Assembly: GCA_944381505.1 (NCBI GenBank)
Contig: CALWLK010000088.1
Location: 77,936-141,935, forward strand
Length of the DNA: 64,000 nt
Source: an uncultured Lachnospiraceae bacterium
GTDB lineage: Bacteria > Bacillota > Clostridia > Lachnospirales > Lachnospiraceae
Direction of reading: 5' to 3'
Position numbers and translations under genes: made by a program
Part shown: positions 53,574 through 63,083 of the stretch, in pieces
How the letters are laid out: each line of letters begins with the position of its first letter
Numbering within the stretch: position 1 is the first letter of the stretch
The notes under the pieces: generated by a model
What the model saw: only the letters and a program-made list of their open reading frames with translations
Databases searched by the model: none
What the model was told of the DNA's origin: nothing

Positions 53574-56096
53574 ATGAGATATATAATTAAGAGAAGCGGA
53601 AAAAGGGAAGATTACGACGGACAAAAAATAATTTCCGCAATGAGAAAGGCCTTTTCGAGTACCGAAAAGGAGGTGGCGGAGACTGAGCTTACAGAGCTCC
53701 TTCAAAGCGTGGAGGGCCGCTTTAAAGACAGCGGCGAAGGTGAGCTCACAGTGGAGGCGATACAGGATAAGGTTGAGGAGGCCCTGATGGAGAGAGGGCA
53801 CTTCAAGGAGGCCAAGGCCTATATCCTTTACAGGGAAAAGCGCTCCGAGCTCAGACAGGCTGTAAATCATATGGAGGAGACGGCCGGGGCTGCGGGGCTC
53901 AAGGAGGTTTTAAAGGATATAGAGAAGGATTTTCCGGGAGAGGAGTACTCTGTTTTGAGACTTTCCTCCAAATTTAACGGTTTCCTGAAGCCGGATATGA
54001 CTGTGGAGGAGAAGCTTTCGGCCCTTACGAAGGCTGCTGTGGAGCTCACAGACGAGACAGCTACGAGGTGGGAGTTCATAGCTGCAAGGATACTGGATTT
54101 TTCATTCAGAAGGGAGCTCTCCAAGGAGCTTGAAAGGAGAACTATAGGTAGCTTTTATGAAAAAGTGAGATACCTCACAGACGAAGGACTTTACGGAAGC
54201 TATATTTTGGAAAACTACTCGAGGGCGGAGATAGATGAGGCGGGGACCTTTGTAGATGACGAGAGAGATAAACTCCTCAACTACTCGGGCCTGGACTTAA
54301 TGCTCAAGAGGTATGTGATAAAGACCCACGACCATGTGATACTTGAGACTCCGCAGGAGATGTTTCTCAGGATAGCCCTTCATCTTGCCATGAAGGAAAA
54401 GGAGCGCATGGTATGGGTGAGAAGGTTCTACGATATGCTCTCAAGGCTTGAGGTCACAATGGCGACACCTACCACCGCAAACGCGGGGAAGCCCTATCAT
54501 CAGCTCTCAAGCTGCTTCATAGATACGGTGCCTGATTCCCTGAGGGGGATATTCCGCTCCGTGGACAACTTTGCCGAGGTGAGCAAATTCGGCGGTGGAA
54601 TGGGTATGTATTTCGGAAAGGTGAGGGCCAAGGGCGGCGCCATAAGAGGCTTTGAGGGAGCGGCAGGCGGGGTCATCAGATGGATAAGGATAATAAACGA
54701 TACCGCCGTTGCCGTTGACCAGCTGGGAATAAGGCAGGGAGCCGTAGCGGTCTATCTTGACGCTTGGCATAAGGACATCCCTGAGTTCCTCAATTTAAGG
54801 ACCAATAACGGAGACGACAGGATGAAGGCTCACGATGTCTTCCCTGCGGTGTGTTACCCCGACCTTTTCTGGCGCATGGCGAAGGAGGACCTCAACAGAG
54901 ATTGGTATATGATGTGCCCCCATGATATTGAGACTGTGAAGGGCTATTGTCTTGAGGACTACTACGGAGAGGAGTGGGAGCGCAGATATTGGGACTGCGT
55001 GAAGGATCCGAGGATATCAAAGAGAGTTATCTCTTTGAAGGAGATGGTAAGGCTGATACTTAAGTCCGCGGTGGAGACAGGCACTCCTTTTACCTTCAAC
55101 AGAGACATTGTAAACAGGGCGAATCCCAACGGCCATGAGGGAATGATATATTGCTCCAATCTGTGCACGGAAATAGCCCAGAATATGAAGCCCATAGAGA
55201 CCGTGAGCATAGAGGTAAAGACAAAGGACGGAGATACGGTGGTGGTGAACACCACAAGGCCGGGAGAGTTTGTCGTGTGCAATCTCGCCTCCCTCTCTCT
55301 GGGACATCTGCCTGTAACGGACAAAAAATACATGAGGGAGGTGGTAAGGACCGCGGTGAGGGCCCTCGACAATGTTATCGATCTCAACTTTTATCCCCTA
55401 CCTTATGCGAAACTCACAAATCAAAAATACAGGGCCGTAGGTCTGGGAGTCAGCGGATATCACCATATGCTCGCCAAGAATTCCATAAAGTGGGAATCGG
55501 AGGAGCATCTGAAATTTGTGGATGAGGTCTTTGAAAATATAAATTACGCCGCCATAGAGGCCTCGAGCGAGCTTGCGGCGGAGAAAGGGAGCTACAGTCT
55601 TTTTTCGGGAAGCGACTGGCAGACGGGAGCATACTTTAAAAAGCGCGGCTATGAGAGCGATGAGTGGAGGGCTCTTGCAGATAAGGTAAGAAGGCAAGGA
55701 ATGAGGAACGCATATCTCCTCGCCATAGCCCCCACCGGCTCCACCTCAATACTGGCGGGAACCACCGCAGGGGTAGATCCTGTTATGAACAAGTTTTTCC
55801 TTGAGGAAAAGAAGGGGAGCATGCTTCCGAGGGTGGCCCCGGACCTTGATTTCAACACCTACTGGTATTATAAGAACGCCCACAACACGGATCAGACCTG
55901 GTCTGTGAGAGCTTGCGGAATAAGGCAGAGACACATAGACCAAGCCCAGAGCATGAACCTTTACATAACAAACGACTATACCTTAAGGCAGGTCTTAAAC
56001 CTCTATATATTGGCCTGGGAGTGCGGAGTGAAGACGCTCTATTACATAAGGTCAAAGTCCCTTGAGGTTGAGGAGTGCGAGAGCTGCAGCGCATAA
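53574..56096 (+). CDS. nrdA: Class I ribonucleotide reductase, large subunit
   Basis: An 840-residue catalytic subunit making deoxynucleotides. An N-terminal ATP-cone (about residues 1-90) suggests overall activity control by ATP/dATP. Active-site cysteines lie in LSSCFIDT and CSNLCTEI, and the C-terminus ends with the redox pair CESC. ATG 53574 has AAAGGAGA upstream; a longer reading lacks support. nrdB follows after 70 nt. Confidence 0.95.
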   Translation: MRYIIKRSGKREDYDGQKIISAMRKAFSSTEKEVAETELTELLQSVEGRFKDSGEGELTVEAIQDKVEEALMERGHFKEAKAYILYREKRSELRQAVNHMEETAGAAGLKEVLKDIEKDFPGEEYSVLRLSSKFNGFLKPDMTVEEKLSALTKAAVELTDETATRWEFIAARILDFSFRRELSKELERRTIGSFYEKVRYLTDEGLYGSYILENYSRAEIDEAGTFVDDERDKLLNYSGLDLMLKRYVIKTHDHVILETPQEMFLRIALHLAMKEKERMVWVRRFYDMLSRLEVTMATPTTANAGKPYHQLSSCFIDTVPDSLRGIFRSVDNFAEVSKFGGGMGMYFGKVRAKGGAIRGFEGAAGGVIRWIRIINDTAVAVDQLGIRQGAVAVYLDAWHKDIPEFLNLRTNNGDDRMKAHDVFPAVCYPDLFWRMAKEDLNRDWYMMCPHDIETVKGYCLEDYYGEEWERRYWDCVKDPRISKRVISLKEMVRLILKSAVETGTPFTFNRDIVNRANPNGHEGMIYCSNLCTEIAQNMKPIETVSIEVKTKDGDTVVVNTTRPGEFVVCNLASLSLGHLPVTDKKYMREVVRTAVRALDNVIDLNFYPLPYAKLTNQKYRAVGLGVSGYHHMLAKNSIKWESEEHLKFVDEVFENINYAAIEASSELAAEKGSYSLFSGSDWQTGAYFKKRGYESDEWRALADKVRRQGMRNAYLLAIAPTGSTSILAGTTAGVDPVMNKFFLEEKKGSMLPRVAPDLDFNTYWYYKNAHNTDQTWSVRACGIRQRHIDQAQSMNLYITNDYTLRQVLNLYILAWECGVKTLYYIRSKSLEVEECESCSA

Positions 56097-56166
56097 AGGG
56101 GACGCAGAGAAAATATTTAAAGTCAGGAGGATATCAGGAGTATAAAAAACTGATATATCAAAAACT

Positions 56167-57228
56167 ATGTCAAATTTGAATTTAAGGGAGGCCTTGCCTC
56201 ACAAGCCGCTTTTTAATCCCGAGGGGGATACCGATCTGCGTTTGAGACGCATGATAGGCGGCAACACTACAAACCTGAATGATTTTAACAACATGAAATA
56301 CAGCTGGGTGTCTGACTGGTACAGACAGGCTATGAATAATTTCTGGATACCGGAGGAGATAAACTTAAGCCAGGACGTTAAGGACTATCCGAAGCTTGAC
56401 CGCTACGAGAGGACAGCCTATGACAAGATTCTTTCATTTTTGGTATTCCTTGACAGTATACAGACTGCAAACCTTCCCTGTGTGGGTGAGTATGTGACTG
56501 CAAACGAGGTGAATCTGTGCTTAAATATCCAGACCTTTCAGGAGTGCATACACTCCCAGTCCTACTCATATATGCTTGACACTATCTGCTCTCCCGATGA
56601 GAGAAACGACATACTCTACCAGTGGAAGACGGACGAGCATCTTTTGAGGAGGAACGAGTTTATAGGAAACATATATAATGAGTTTCAGACGAAGAAGGAC
56701 GCAAAAACTCTCCTTAAGGTAATGATGGGCAACTATATACTTGAAGGGATCTACTTCTATTCGGGATTTATGTTTTTCTACAATCTTTCAAGAAACGGTA
56801 AGATGCCGGGGAGTGCTCAGGAGATAAGGTACATAAACAGAGACGAGAATACTCATCTCTGGCTTTTCAGAAATATAATAAGGGAGCTTCAGAAGGAGGA
56901 ACCGGAGCTTTTCTCCGAGGAGACCGTAAAGGAGCTTCGAGAGATGATAAAGGAGGGAGTAAGACAGGAGAGCGCCTGGGGACATTACGTCATAGGGGAC
57001 AATATCGCGGGACTTACAAAACAGATGGTCACGGATTATATAGAGTATCTCGGAAATCTGAGATGGACTTCTCTGGGATACGACCCTATCTATGAGGGCC
57101 GGGAAAAGGAGCCCGAGGATATGAAGTGGGTGTCCGATTACTCCAATGCAAATAGAGTAAAGACGGATTTCTTTGAGGCAAAGTCCACAGCCTACGCAAA
57201 GAGCACGGCGCTGGTGGACGACCTGTAG
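56167..57228 (+). CDS. nrdB: Class I ribonucleotide reductase, small subunit
   Basis: A 353-residue ferritin-like radical subunit. All six metal ligands can be aligned: D96, E126, H129, E193, E227 and H230. The radical tyrosine is Y133 (ECIHSQSY), so it is a conventional tyrosyl-radical R2, not the tyrosine-less class Ic type. It is oxygen or manganese dependent, notable if the organism is a strict anaerobe. Confidence 0.95.
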   Translation: MSNLNLREALPHKPLFNPEGDTDLRLRRMIGGNTTNLNDFNNMKYSWVSDWYRQAMNNFWIPEEINLSQDVKDYPKLDRYERTAYDKILSFLVFLDSIQTANLPCVGEYVTANEVNLCLNIQTFQECIHSQSYSYMLDTICSPDERNDILYQWKTDEHLLRRNEFIGNIYNEFQTKKDAKTLLKVMMGNYILEGIYFYSGFMFFYNLSRNGKMPGSAQEIRYINRDENTHLWLFRNIIRELQKEEPELFSEETVKELREMIKEGVRQESAWGHYVIGDNIAGLTKQMVTDYIEYLGNLRWTSLGYDPIYEGREKEPEDMKWVSDYSNANRVKTDFFEAKSTAYAKSTALVDDL

Positions 57229-57295
57229 GCGGCAAGTATCCGGGAAGGCTGACATAACTTCCTCTAAGGCATCGAAAAATGAAGGAGAGATATAT

Positions 57296-58015
57296 ATGAG
57301 CATAACTGCAAATATAGAGAGAGTGAGGGCTGAGATAGCCTCGGCCTGCGAGAGGGTGGGGAGAGCGACAGAAGAGGTAAGGCTCATAGCCGTGTCGAAG
57401 ACAAAGCCTGTGGAGGATATTTTGGAGGCATATGGCGAGGGCGTAAGAGATTTCGGGGAGAACTATGTTCAGGAGATAGCGGAAAAATATGGAAAGCTTC
57501 CCGAGGACGTCAGGATACATATGATTGGGCATCTGCAGACAAATAAAATAAAAAAGGTCATAGGCAAAGTCGGCATGATACACTCCGTGGACTCCGTGCA
57601 CCTTGCCGAGGCCCTGTCAAAGGAGGCTCTAAAGCTTGAAATGCCGCAGGAGGTGCTCCTTGAGGTAAATATCGCACAGGAGGAGACTAAATACGGATTT
57701 TCGGCGGCGGAGCTTATGGCGGTGATACCTGAGCTTATCCGACTTACCGGGATAAGGATAAGAGGGCTCATGACCTCGGCACCTGTTACAGAGGATCCGG
57801 AATCCAACAGAATATATTTTAAGAGGATGAAGGAGCTCCTTTCAAGTATGCGGGAGCTTATGGGGACTTTGGGAGTGCCGGAGGAGGAGCTTCCCTCGGA
57901 GCTCTCCATGGGAATGACGGGAGATTATAGAGTTGCCGTGGAGGAGGGAGCGACTATGGTGAGAGTCGGCACAGCTGTTTTCGGGGCAAGAGATTACTCC
58001 CGCAGGTGCCTGTAG
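57296..58015 (+). CDS. YggS/PLPBP-family pyridoxal phosphate homeostasis protein
   Basis: A 239-residue single-domain PLP-binding barrel. The PLP lysine is K35 (IAVSKTKP), followed by FGENYVQE and HMIGHLQTNK, and SMGMTGDYRVAVEEGATMVRVGT at the C-terminus. The family keeps free PLP in balance rather than catalysing a known reaction. It is often near sepF and ftsZ in Firmicutes; here it lies beyond nrdAB. ATG 57296 follows GAAGGAGAGA. Confidence 0.94.
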   Translation: MSITANIERVRAEIASACERVGRATEEVRLIAVSKTKPVEDILEAYGEGVRDFGENYVQEIAEKYGKLPEDVRIHMIGHLQTNKIKKVIGKVGMIHSVDSVHLAEALSKEALKLEMPQEVLLEVNIAQEETKYGFSAAELMAVIPELIRLTGIRIRGLMTSAPVTEDPESNRIYFKRMKELLSSMRELMGTLGVPEEELPSELSMGMTGDYRVAVEEGATMVRVGTAVFGARDYSRRCL

Positions 58016-58108
58016 CATCTGCGAGATAAGCCTGAGAAAAGAGCTTGAAAGTCTTCGGTATTCGTATGAAGGCAAAAATACAGAAGCTGAATGCAATGGA
58101 GATAAAAA

Positions 58109-58930
58109 ATGAAGATACTATCGGATTTTCACTCTCATACCGACTACGCCGACGGAAAAAATACTCCCGAGGAGATGGTCCTTTCCGCAATAGAGCTTGG
58201 AATATCGGAGTATGGCATATCGGAACACGTATATATGCCGAATCCTCCGGCCGAAGAGTATTTGGGAATGGATGAGAGCAAATTTGAAAAATACGTTTTG
58301 GAGCTCACGGAGCTTAAGGAAAAGTACAGAGGAAAGATAGAACTTCATATAGGGACCGAGGTGGACGGCATGGGGAAGAAGCTGAGAGCGGAATATGTCA
58401 TCGGCTCGACCCATGTTTTGGAGAAAGACGGAGAGACGATTACCGTGGACGACAGCGAGGAGACATTAAAATACGCCTGCGAAAGGCTCTTTTCGGGAGA
58501 TTGGTACAAGCTCTGCGAGGCGTATTACGAGCAGGAGGCAAAGATAGCGAAGCTCACCGACTGCGATATAATAGGACATTTCGACCTCATTACAAAATTC
58601 AATCAGGACGGAAGGCTGTTTGATGAAAGCTGCGACGCTTACCTTGAGCCCGCCATTTCAGCCATGAAGGAGCTTCTCTATGCGGGTGTGCCCTTTGAGA
58701 TAAATACAGGAGCCATCTCAAGAGGCTACAGAAAGGAGCCGTATCCGTCCCGGAGGCTGCTTAAGGAGCTTAAGAGCCGCGGAGGCATGATAATGATAAA
58801 CTCGGACAGCCACAGCAAGGACACGCTTTTATATAAATTTGATATGGCGAGGAGGCTTGCCCTTGAGTGCGGCTTCGAGTACGCCCTTATCCCTGATTGT
58901 AAAGGCGGATATAAAAGGACAGAGCTTTAA
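58109..58930 (+). CDS. PHP-domain histidinol-phosphatase
   Basis: A 273-residue PHP phosphoesterase. Metal ligands appear in DFHSHTDYADG, EHVYMP and GHFDLI, with SDSHS near the C-terminus. Length and motifs match the HisK/HisJ histidinol-phosphate phosphatases. No other histidine genes are nearby, so the substrate is inferred from family only. Confidence 0.83.
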   Translation: MKILSDFHSHTDYADGKNTPEEMVLSAIELGISEYGISEHVYMPNPPAEEYLGMDESKFEKYVLELTELKEKYRGKIELHIGTEVDGMGKKLRAEYVIGSTHVLEKDGETITVDDSEETLKYACERLFSGDWYKLCEAYYEQEAKIAKLTDCDIIGHFDLITKFNQDGRLFDESCDAYLEPAISAMKELLYAGVPFEINTGAISRGYRKEPYPSRRLLKELKSRGGMIMINSDSHSKDTLLYKFDMARRLALECGFEYALIPDCKGGYKRTEL

Positions 58931-58961
58931 CAGGTTTATTTTTTATTTCAGGAGGAAAACA

Positions 58962-59663
58962 ATGGGGTTTAACGAAAAGGTACATGCCTACGTAAGTGCA
59001 AAATATTATTATTACTTGACTGAGGCCTTCGGGGAGCGCGGTAGGAAAGCCTTTGTCCACGGGACCATGTATTACGGAGGGCGAAGGGGACGACGCATGG
59101 CGCAAAAAGCCATAATGGACGGAAGAGAGCTCGATCAGGCCGCCTATAACAGGTACAGCGAGTATGAGAGCACAAAGGAGCTTATGGATGAGGGGTGCTC
59201 AAACAGGGCTGAGTACACGGCGGACGGAAAGCTTCGCATAACACAATGCCCTTGGAGTTTGCAGTTTAAGGAGATGGGGCTTATAGAGGCGGGAAGGCAG
59301 TATTGCCGCAACCTTGACATGGCCATATCCCGAGGCTTCAACCCCTCTCTGGGATTCAAGGTCGATACCAATCTCAATGAGGAGGGCTCCGACTGCTGCA
59401 TTCAATATATAGAGACAGGCTTTATAGGGGAAGGCGCCAAAGAGGGAAAGCTCAAAAAGTATATAAGGAGCTTTGAGTATCATACGGCGGATCTCTATTG
59501 GGCCTTCAATGAGGTGTCGTCCGCCATATTCGGAGAGGAAGGGGAGGCCGTCAGCCGGAAGGTCATGACTGATTTTGAAAACGACTATGGACGGGACATG
59601 GCTTTGGACATACTTAAATATAAGGACGTGAACTTTAACAGATGGGACAGCGACTGCCCTTGA
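58962..59663 (+). CDS. ATC-hydrolase family protein
   Basis: A 233-residue cytoplasmic protein resembling the L-2-amino-thiazoline-4-carboxylate hydrolase family, seen in ITQCPWSLQFKEMGLIEAG and RGFNPSLGFKVDTNLNEEG, SDCCIQY. The conserved Cys pair and Asp/Glu residues are present. Only one member of the family has a known reaction (a step of thiazoline-to-cysteine conversion), so the actual substrate is unknown. The ATG follows AGGAGGAAAACA. It ends near convergent tRNA-Arg. Confidence 0.75.
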   Translation: MGFNEKVHAYVSAKYYYYLTEAFGERGRKAFVHGTMYYGGRRGRRMAQKAIMDGRELDQAAYNRYSEYESTKELMDEGCSNRAEYTADGKLRITQCPWSLQFKEMGLIEAGRQYCRNLDMAISRGFNPSLGFKVDTNLNEEGSDCCIQYIETGFIGEGAKEGKLKKYIRSFEYHTADLYWAFNEVSSAIFGEEGEAVSRKVMTDFENDYGRDMALDILKYKDVNFNRWDSDCP

Positions 59664-59764
59664 AAGCCTCTATAAAACCCGGATTGCAGAAAAATCAGGC
59701 TTACAGCAGGGGCATGGGAAAACGGGTTTATATGACAAAACGCGCCGGCTATGATCCGGATATA

Positions 59765-59799
59765 ACAAAAAGGGACTGTATCTGTCACAGTCCCTTTTA
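59765..59799 (-). terminator. Terminator of tRNA-Arg
   Basis: Stem AAAGGGACTGT/ACAGTCCCTTT with a 7-nt loop and, on the minus strand, a T-run. It lies immediately 3' of the tRNA. Confidence 0.9.
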
Positions 59800-59873
59800 T
59801 GCACCCGAGAAGGCTCGAACTCCCAACCTTTCGGTCCGTAGCCGAACGCTCTATCCAATTGAGCTACGAGTGC
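59800..59873 (-). tRNA. tRNA-Arg (anticodon ACG)
   Basis: Full cloverleaf on the minus strand: acceptor GCACTCG/CGGGTGC, D-arm with AATTGGATA loop, anticodon stem TTCGG/CCGAA around loop CTACGGA (anticodon ACG, read as ICG), T-arm with TTCGAGC, discriminator A. No CCA is encoded. It decodes CGU/CGC/CGA, codons that host genes here use less than AGA/AGG. Confidence 0.97.
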
Positions 59874-59894
59874 ACGCTTTTTAAAGCAAAATAT

Positions 59895-59923
59895 ATTATA
59901 GTTAAATCATGGCGGGATGTCAA
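59895..59923 (-). promoter_or_regulatory. Consensus promoter of tRNA-Arg
   Basis: Minus strand TTGACA (59923-59918), 17-nt spacer, TATAAT (59900-59895): a perfect SigA consensus. Confidence 0.92.
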
Positions 59924-59935
59924 CTGTTTTTATTT

Positions 59936-59961
59936 TTGAAATGTAGGGTTGAAATGTAGGG
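59936..59961 (+). repeat. Tandem 13-bp direct repeat
   Basis: TTGAAATGTAGGG occurs twice back to back (59936-59948 and 59949-59961), just upstream of the tRNA promoter. Confidence 0.85.
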
Positions 59962-59966
59962 GGACA

Positions 59967-60002
59967 TTTTCGAAATTCAAAGGAACGTGTTTTCGAAATT
60001 CA
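59967..60002 (+). repeat. Spaced 13-bp repeat with TTCGAA core
   Basis: TTTTCGAAATTCA occurs at 59967-59979 and 59990-60002, 23 bp apart. Each contains the palindrome TTCGAA. They lie between the tRNA promoter and the aldolase gene; no ORF covers them. Confidence 0.8.
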
Positions 60003-60146
60003 GGAGATATAGGCGATACTATAAATCCCTGAAAATCAAATGTGTTTTCAGGAAAGACAAAATTTCCGTAATGTCTTTTTTAACTTGAATCCGGACCTTC
60101 GATATAATAATATTATTGTATATATCAACTTTTGGAGGAAAGCGCC

Positions 60147-61202
60147 GTGATAATGTTTAACTGCGACTATCTCGAGGGGGCTCATCCCGAGATACTAAGG
60201 AGACTTACAGAGACGAATATGACCCAGACTCCCGGATACGGGGTGGATAAATACTGTGATCATGCAAGAGATCTCATCAGGAAACAGGTGGGGGACGACA
60301 ATGCCTATGTTCAATTTCTGGTTGGAGGCACGCAGACGAACATGACGGTGCTCGCCTACCTTATGAGGCACCATGAGGGAGTTATAGCTGCGGATACAGG
60401 CCACATAGCCGTCCATGAGACAGGATCGGTGGAGGCCACCGGACATAAGGTCCTGACATTGCGGAACAGGGAGGGAAAGATAAGTGCCGAGCAGGTGGAC
60501 GCATACGTAAATGCCCACAATGCGGACGAGATGAAGCAGCATATGGTAAAGCCCAAGGTGGTATTTATAGGATATGCCACTGAGGAGGGCACCCTCTATT
60601 CCAAAAAGGAGCTTGTGGATCTCTACGAGGTGTGCAAGAAGCATGACCTCTACCTTTATGTGGACGGGGCAAGGATGGGATACGGCCTTACATCGGAGAA
60701 GTCGGATCTCACCATGAAGGATATATACAATTATTCCGACGTCTTCTATATCGGAGGCACAAAGGTGGGAGCTCTTTTCGGGGAGGCCATAGTCTTTAAG
60801 AGCAGCACGCCCCACGATGACTTCAGGTATCTCATGAAGCAAAAAGGTGGCCTGATGGCAAAGGGAAGGCTCCTTGGAATACAGTTTGAAGCCCTTTTTG
60901 ACGGGGAGGGTGAGGACTGCCTTTATTATAAGATATCAGCTCATGCCAACAGGCTGGCAATGAAGTTTAAGAGGGCAATGACAGAGCTTGGAGTGGAGCT
61001 TTATCAGGACAGCTTCACGAACCAGCAGTTCCCTATTTTCTCAGACCGGCTTATTGATGAGCTTTCAAAGGAATACTCCTTTAACTACTGGTGCAGAGTG
61101 GATGAGGACCACAGCGCCGTGAGAGTTTGCACCTCATGGGCAACCCACGAGGAAAATGTGGATCGACTGATAGCCGATATAGAAAAGCACGTGAGAGCGT
61201 GA
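60147..61202 (+). CDS. Threonine aldolase-family PLP enzyme
   Basis: A 351-residue fold-type I PLP enzyme of the beta-eliminating lyase/low-specificity threonine aldolase family, cleaving beta-hydroxy amino acids to glycine plus aldehyde in characterised members. PLP-site features are FLVGGTQTN, YVDGARMGYG and the Schiff-base Lys in YIGGTKVGALFGE. GTG 60147 is preferred, 8 nt after GGAGG; ATG 60153 would lose 2 residues. A TATAAT -10 lies at 60103-60108 with a weak -35. recJ follows 18 nt later. Confidence 0.88.
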   Translation: MIMFNCDYLEGAHPEILRRLTETNMTQTPGYGVDKYCDHARDLIRKQVGDDNAYVQFLVGGTQTNMTVLAYLMRHHEGVIAADTGHIAVHETGSVEATGHKVLTLRNREGKISAEQVDAYVNAHNADEMKQHMVKPKVVFIGYATEEGTLYSKKELVDLYEVCKKHDLYLYVDGARMGYGLTSEKSDLTMKDIYNYSDVFYIGGTKVGALFGEAIVFKSSTPHDDFRYLMKQKGGLMAKGRLLGIQFEALFDGEGEDCLYYKISAHANRLAMKFKRAMTELGVELYQDSFTNQQFPIFSDRLIDELSKEYSFNYWCRVDEDHSAVRVCTSWATHEENVDRLIADIEKHVRA

Positions 61203-61220
61203 TTCAAAAGGAAAAGATTT

Positions 61221-62978
61221 ATGCCTAAAGAGTGGAGAGTTTATTCAAAAAAGGCGGATTATGACGCACTGTCTGAAAAATTCCATATAAACAGGCTTAC
61301 GGCGGGGCTCCTTGTAAACAGGGGGCTCCGCTCTGACGAAGAGATAGAGAGATTTCTTTGGGGAGGTCTCTCCGACTTAAATGATGAGCTGCTGCTTCCG
61401 GATATCAGGAAGGCTGTGGATATTATTGCGGAGAGCCTTGGAGAGGGAAGATCCATGAGGATAGTCGGGGACTACGACATTGACGGAGTGTGCTCGGTCT
61501 ACATCCTTCTGAAGGGGATCTCATATGCGGCCGAGAGCCTTGGAAAAACGGCTTCCATAGACTACGTCATACCGGACAGGATAAAGGACGGCTACGGAAT
61601 AAACAGACATATAATTGAGAAGGCCGCCGAGGATAAAAAGGAACTCATCATAACCTGCGACAACGGTATCTCCGCCATAGAGGAGCTGCGGCTGGCCAAG
61701 GAGCTTTCCATAAAGGTCATAGTCACAGACCACCATGACGTGAGGAAGGATGAGGCGGGAAGGGACATACTTCCCATGGCCGAAGCTGTCACGGATCCCA
61801 AGAGAGCCGACAGCAGCTATCCCTTTGAGGGGATATGCGGAGCGGTGGTTTCATGGAAGCTCATAAAGGCTGTTTTCGAAAGACTTTCACTGTTATCCGA
61901 GGAAACCGCCGGAGAGCTCTTGTTTGGTGAACTCCTTGCCTTTGCCGCTTTTGCCACCGTCGGGGACGTGATGGAGCTTCGTGATGAAAACAGGATAATA
62001 GTTAAGGAAGGGCTGAAGCTCATAAATTCAAAGAAAGGGCTGAACCTCGGCCTCTCAAAGCTCATAGAGGGCTGCGGCATCTCGGAAAAGGAGATAACAG
62101 GCTATCATATAGGCTTCATATTGGGGCCCTGCATAAATGCGGGGGGAAGGCTTGAAACTGCGGAGACCGCCCTCAGGCTTTTTCTCTGCGATAATGAGAG
62201 GGAGGCCGAGGCCCTGTCGGAAAAGCTTATTGAGCTCAATCGCATGAGAAAGGAAATGACCGAGACGGGAGTTAAGGAGGCGGAGCTTATTGCGGAGCAC
62301 GAGTACGGCTCTGACAAGGTCCTCGTGATATATCTTCCGAAGCTTCACGAATCCCTTGCGGGGATAGTGGCGGGGCGTCTCAGGGAGAGATACTCAAAAC
62401 CCGTCTTTGTGATAACAGAGGCGTCGGAGGGCTTAAAGGGCTCCGGCAGATCCATAGAGGCCTATCCCATGGCGGAAAAGCTCTGCGAGGTGTCGGATAT
62501 CCTCACAAAATTCGGAGGACATCCCATGGCGGCGGGGCTCTCCCTTGAAAAAAAGGACTTGGAAAAGCTCAGGAAAAGGCTCAATGAGAACTCCGGGCTC
62601 TCGGATTCGGACCTTGTGGAGAGGGGGGCAATAGATTACATTATCCCTGTTTCTTATATCTCAACCGGGCTCATAGAGGAGCTGGAGCTTTTAAAGCCCT
62701 TCGGACAAGGGAACGAGAGGCCTGTTTTGGCGGACAGGGAGATAAGTATCTATGACATGAGAGTTTTGGGAGCGGAAAAAAAGGTCTTGAGGATGAGGCT
62801 TGCCGACAAAAACGGCTACAATATCTCAGGGATCATGTTCGGAGATGCGGAGGAGAACAGAGAGCGTATAAAAGAGCTGTGCGGGAAAAAGAAGGGGTTG
62901 AGCATAGTATATTATCCGGAGATAAACGTGTTTAACGGTAGGAGAAATCTGCAGCTGAATATACTTGATGTTTTATAG
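61221..62978 (+). CDS. recJ: Single-stranded-DNA-specific exonuclease RecJ
   Basis: A 585-residue DHH/DHHA1 nuclease. Motif I is VGDYDIDGV (about residues 82-90), motif III is TDHHDV, and the DHHA1 region has FGGHPMAAGLSLE. It degrades 5' single-stranded DNA in recombination and repair. The length is that of a RecJ without the extra C-terminal domain seen in bacilli. A terminator follows. Confidence 0.94.
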   Translation: MPKEWRVYSKKADYDALSEKFHINRLTAGLLVNRGLRSDEEIERFLWGGLSDLNDELLLPDIRKAVDIIAESLGEGRSMRIVGDYDIDGVCSVYILLKGISYAAESLGKTASIDYVIPDRIKDGYGINRHIIEKAAEDKKELIITCDNGISAIEELRLAKELSIKVIVTDHHDVRKDEAGRDILPMAEAVTDPKRADSSYPFEGICGAVVSWKLIKAVFERLSLLSEETAGELLFGELLAFAAFATVGDVMELRDENRIIVKEGLKLINSKKGLNLGLSKLIEGCGISEKEITGYHIGFILGPCINAGGRLETAETALRLFLCDNEREAEALSEKLIELNRMRKEMTETGVKEAELIAEHEYGSDKVLVIYLPKLHESLAGIVAGRLRERYSKPVFVITEASEGLKGSGRSIEAYPMAEKLCEVSDILTKFGGHPMAAGLSLEKKDLEKLRKRLNENSGLSDSDLVERGAIDYIIPVSYISTGLIEELELLKPFGQGNERPVLADREISIYDMRVLGAEKKVLRMRLADKNGYNISGIMFGDAEENRERIKELCGKKKGLSIVYYPEINVFNGRRNLQLNILDVL

Positions 62979-62999
62979 GAAGATGATGAGATATCGTGT

Positions 63000-63036
63000 A
63001 AGCAAGTCGCCGCGTCGAAGTGGAGGCTTGCTTTTT
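63000..63036 (+). terminator. Terminator of recJ
   Basis: Stem AAGCAAG/CTTGCTT with a 20-nt loop and a continuing T-run (63032-63036). Confidence 0.75.
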
Positions 63037-63083
63037 GCCTTTTAAGGGTATATAATCCTAAAAACAGATAGGAAATTATTAAA

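Noticed and set aside
58045..58275. Plus-strand 76-codon frame before the PHP gene
   Set aside because: It overlaps the start of the PHP gene in another frame, is basic and lacks a domain; the PHP frame is clearly the coding one.
59936..60002. Repeats considered as a CRISPR remnant
   Set aside because: Only two copies of each, different sequences, no regular spacers and no cas genes in the window.
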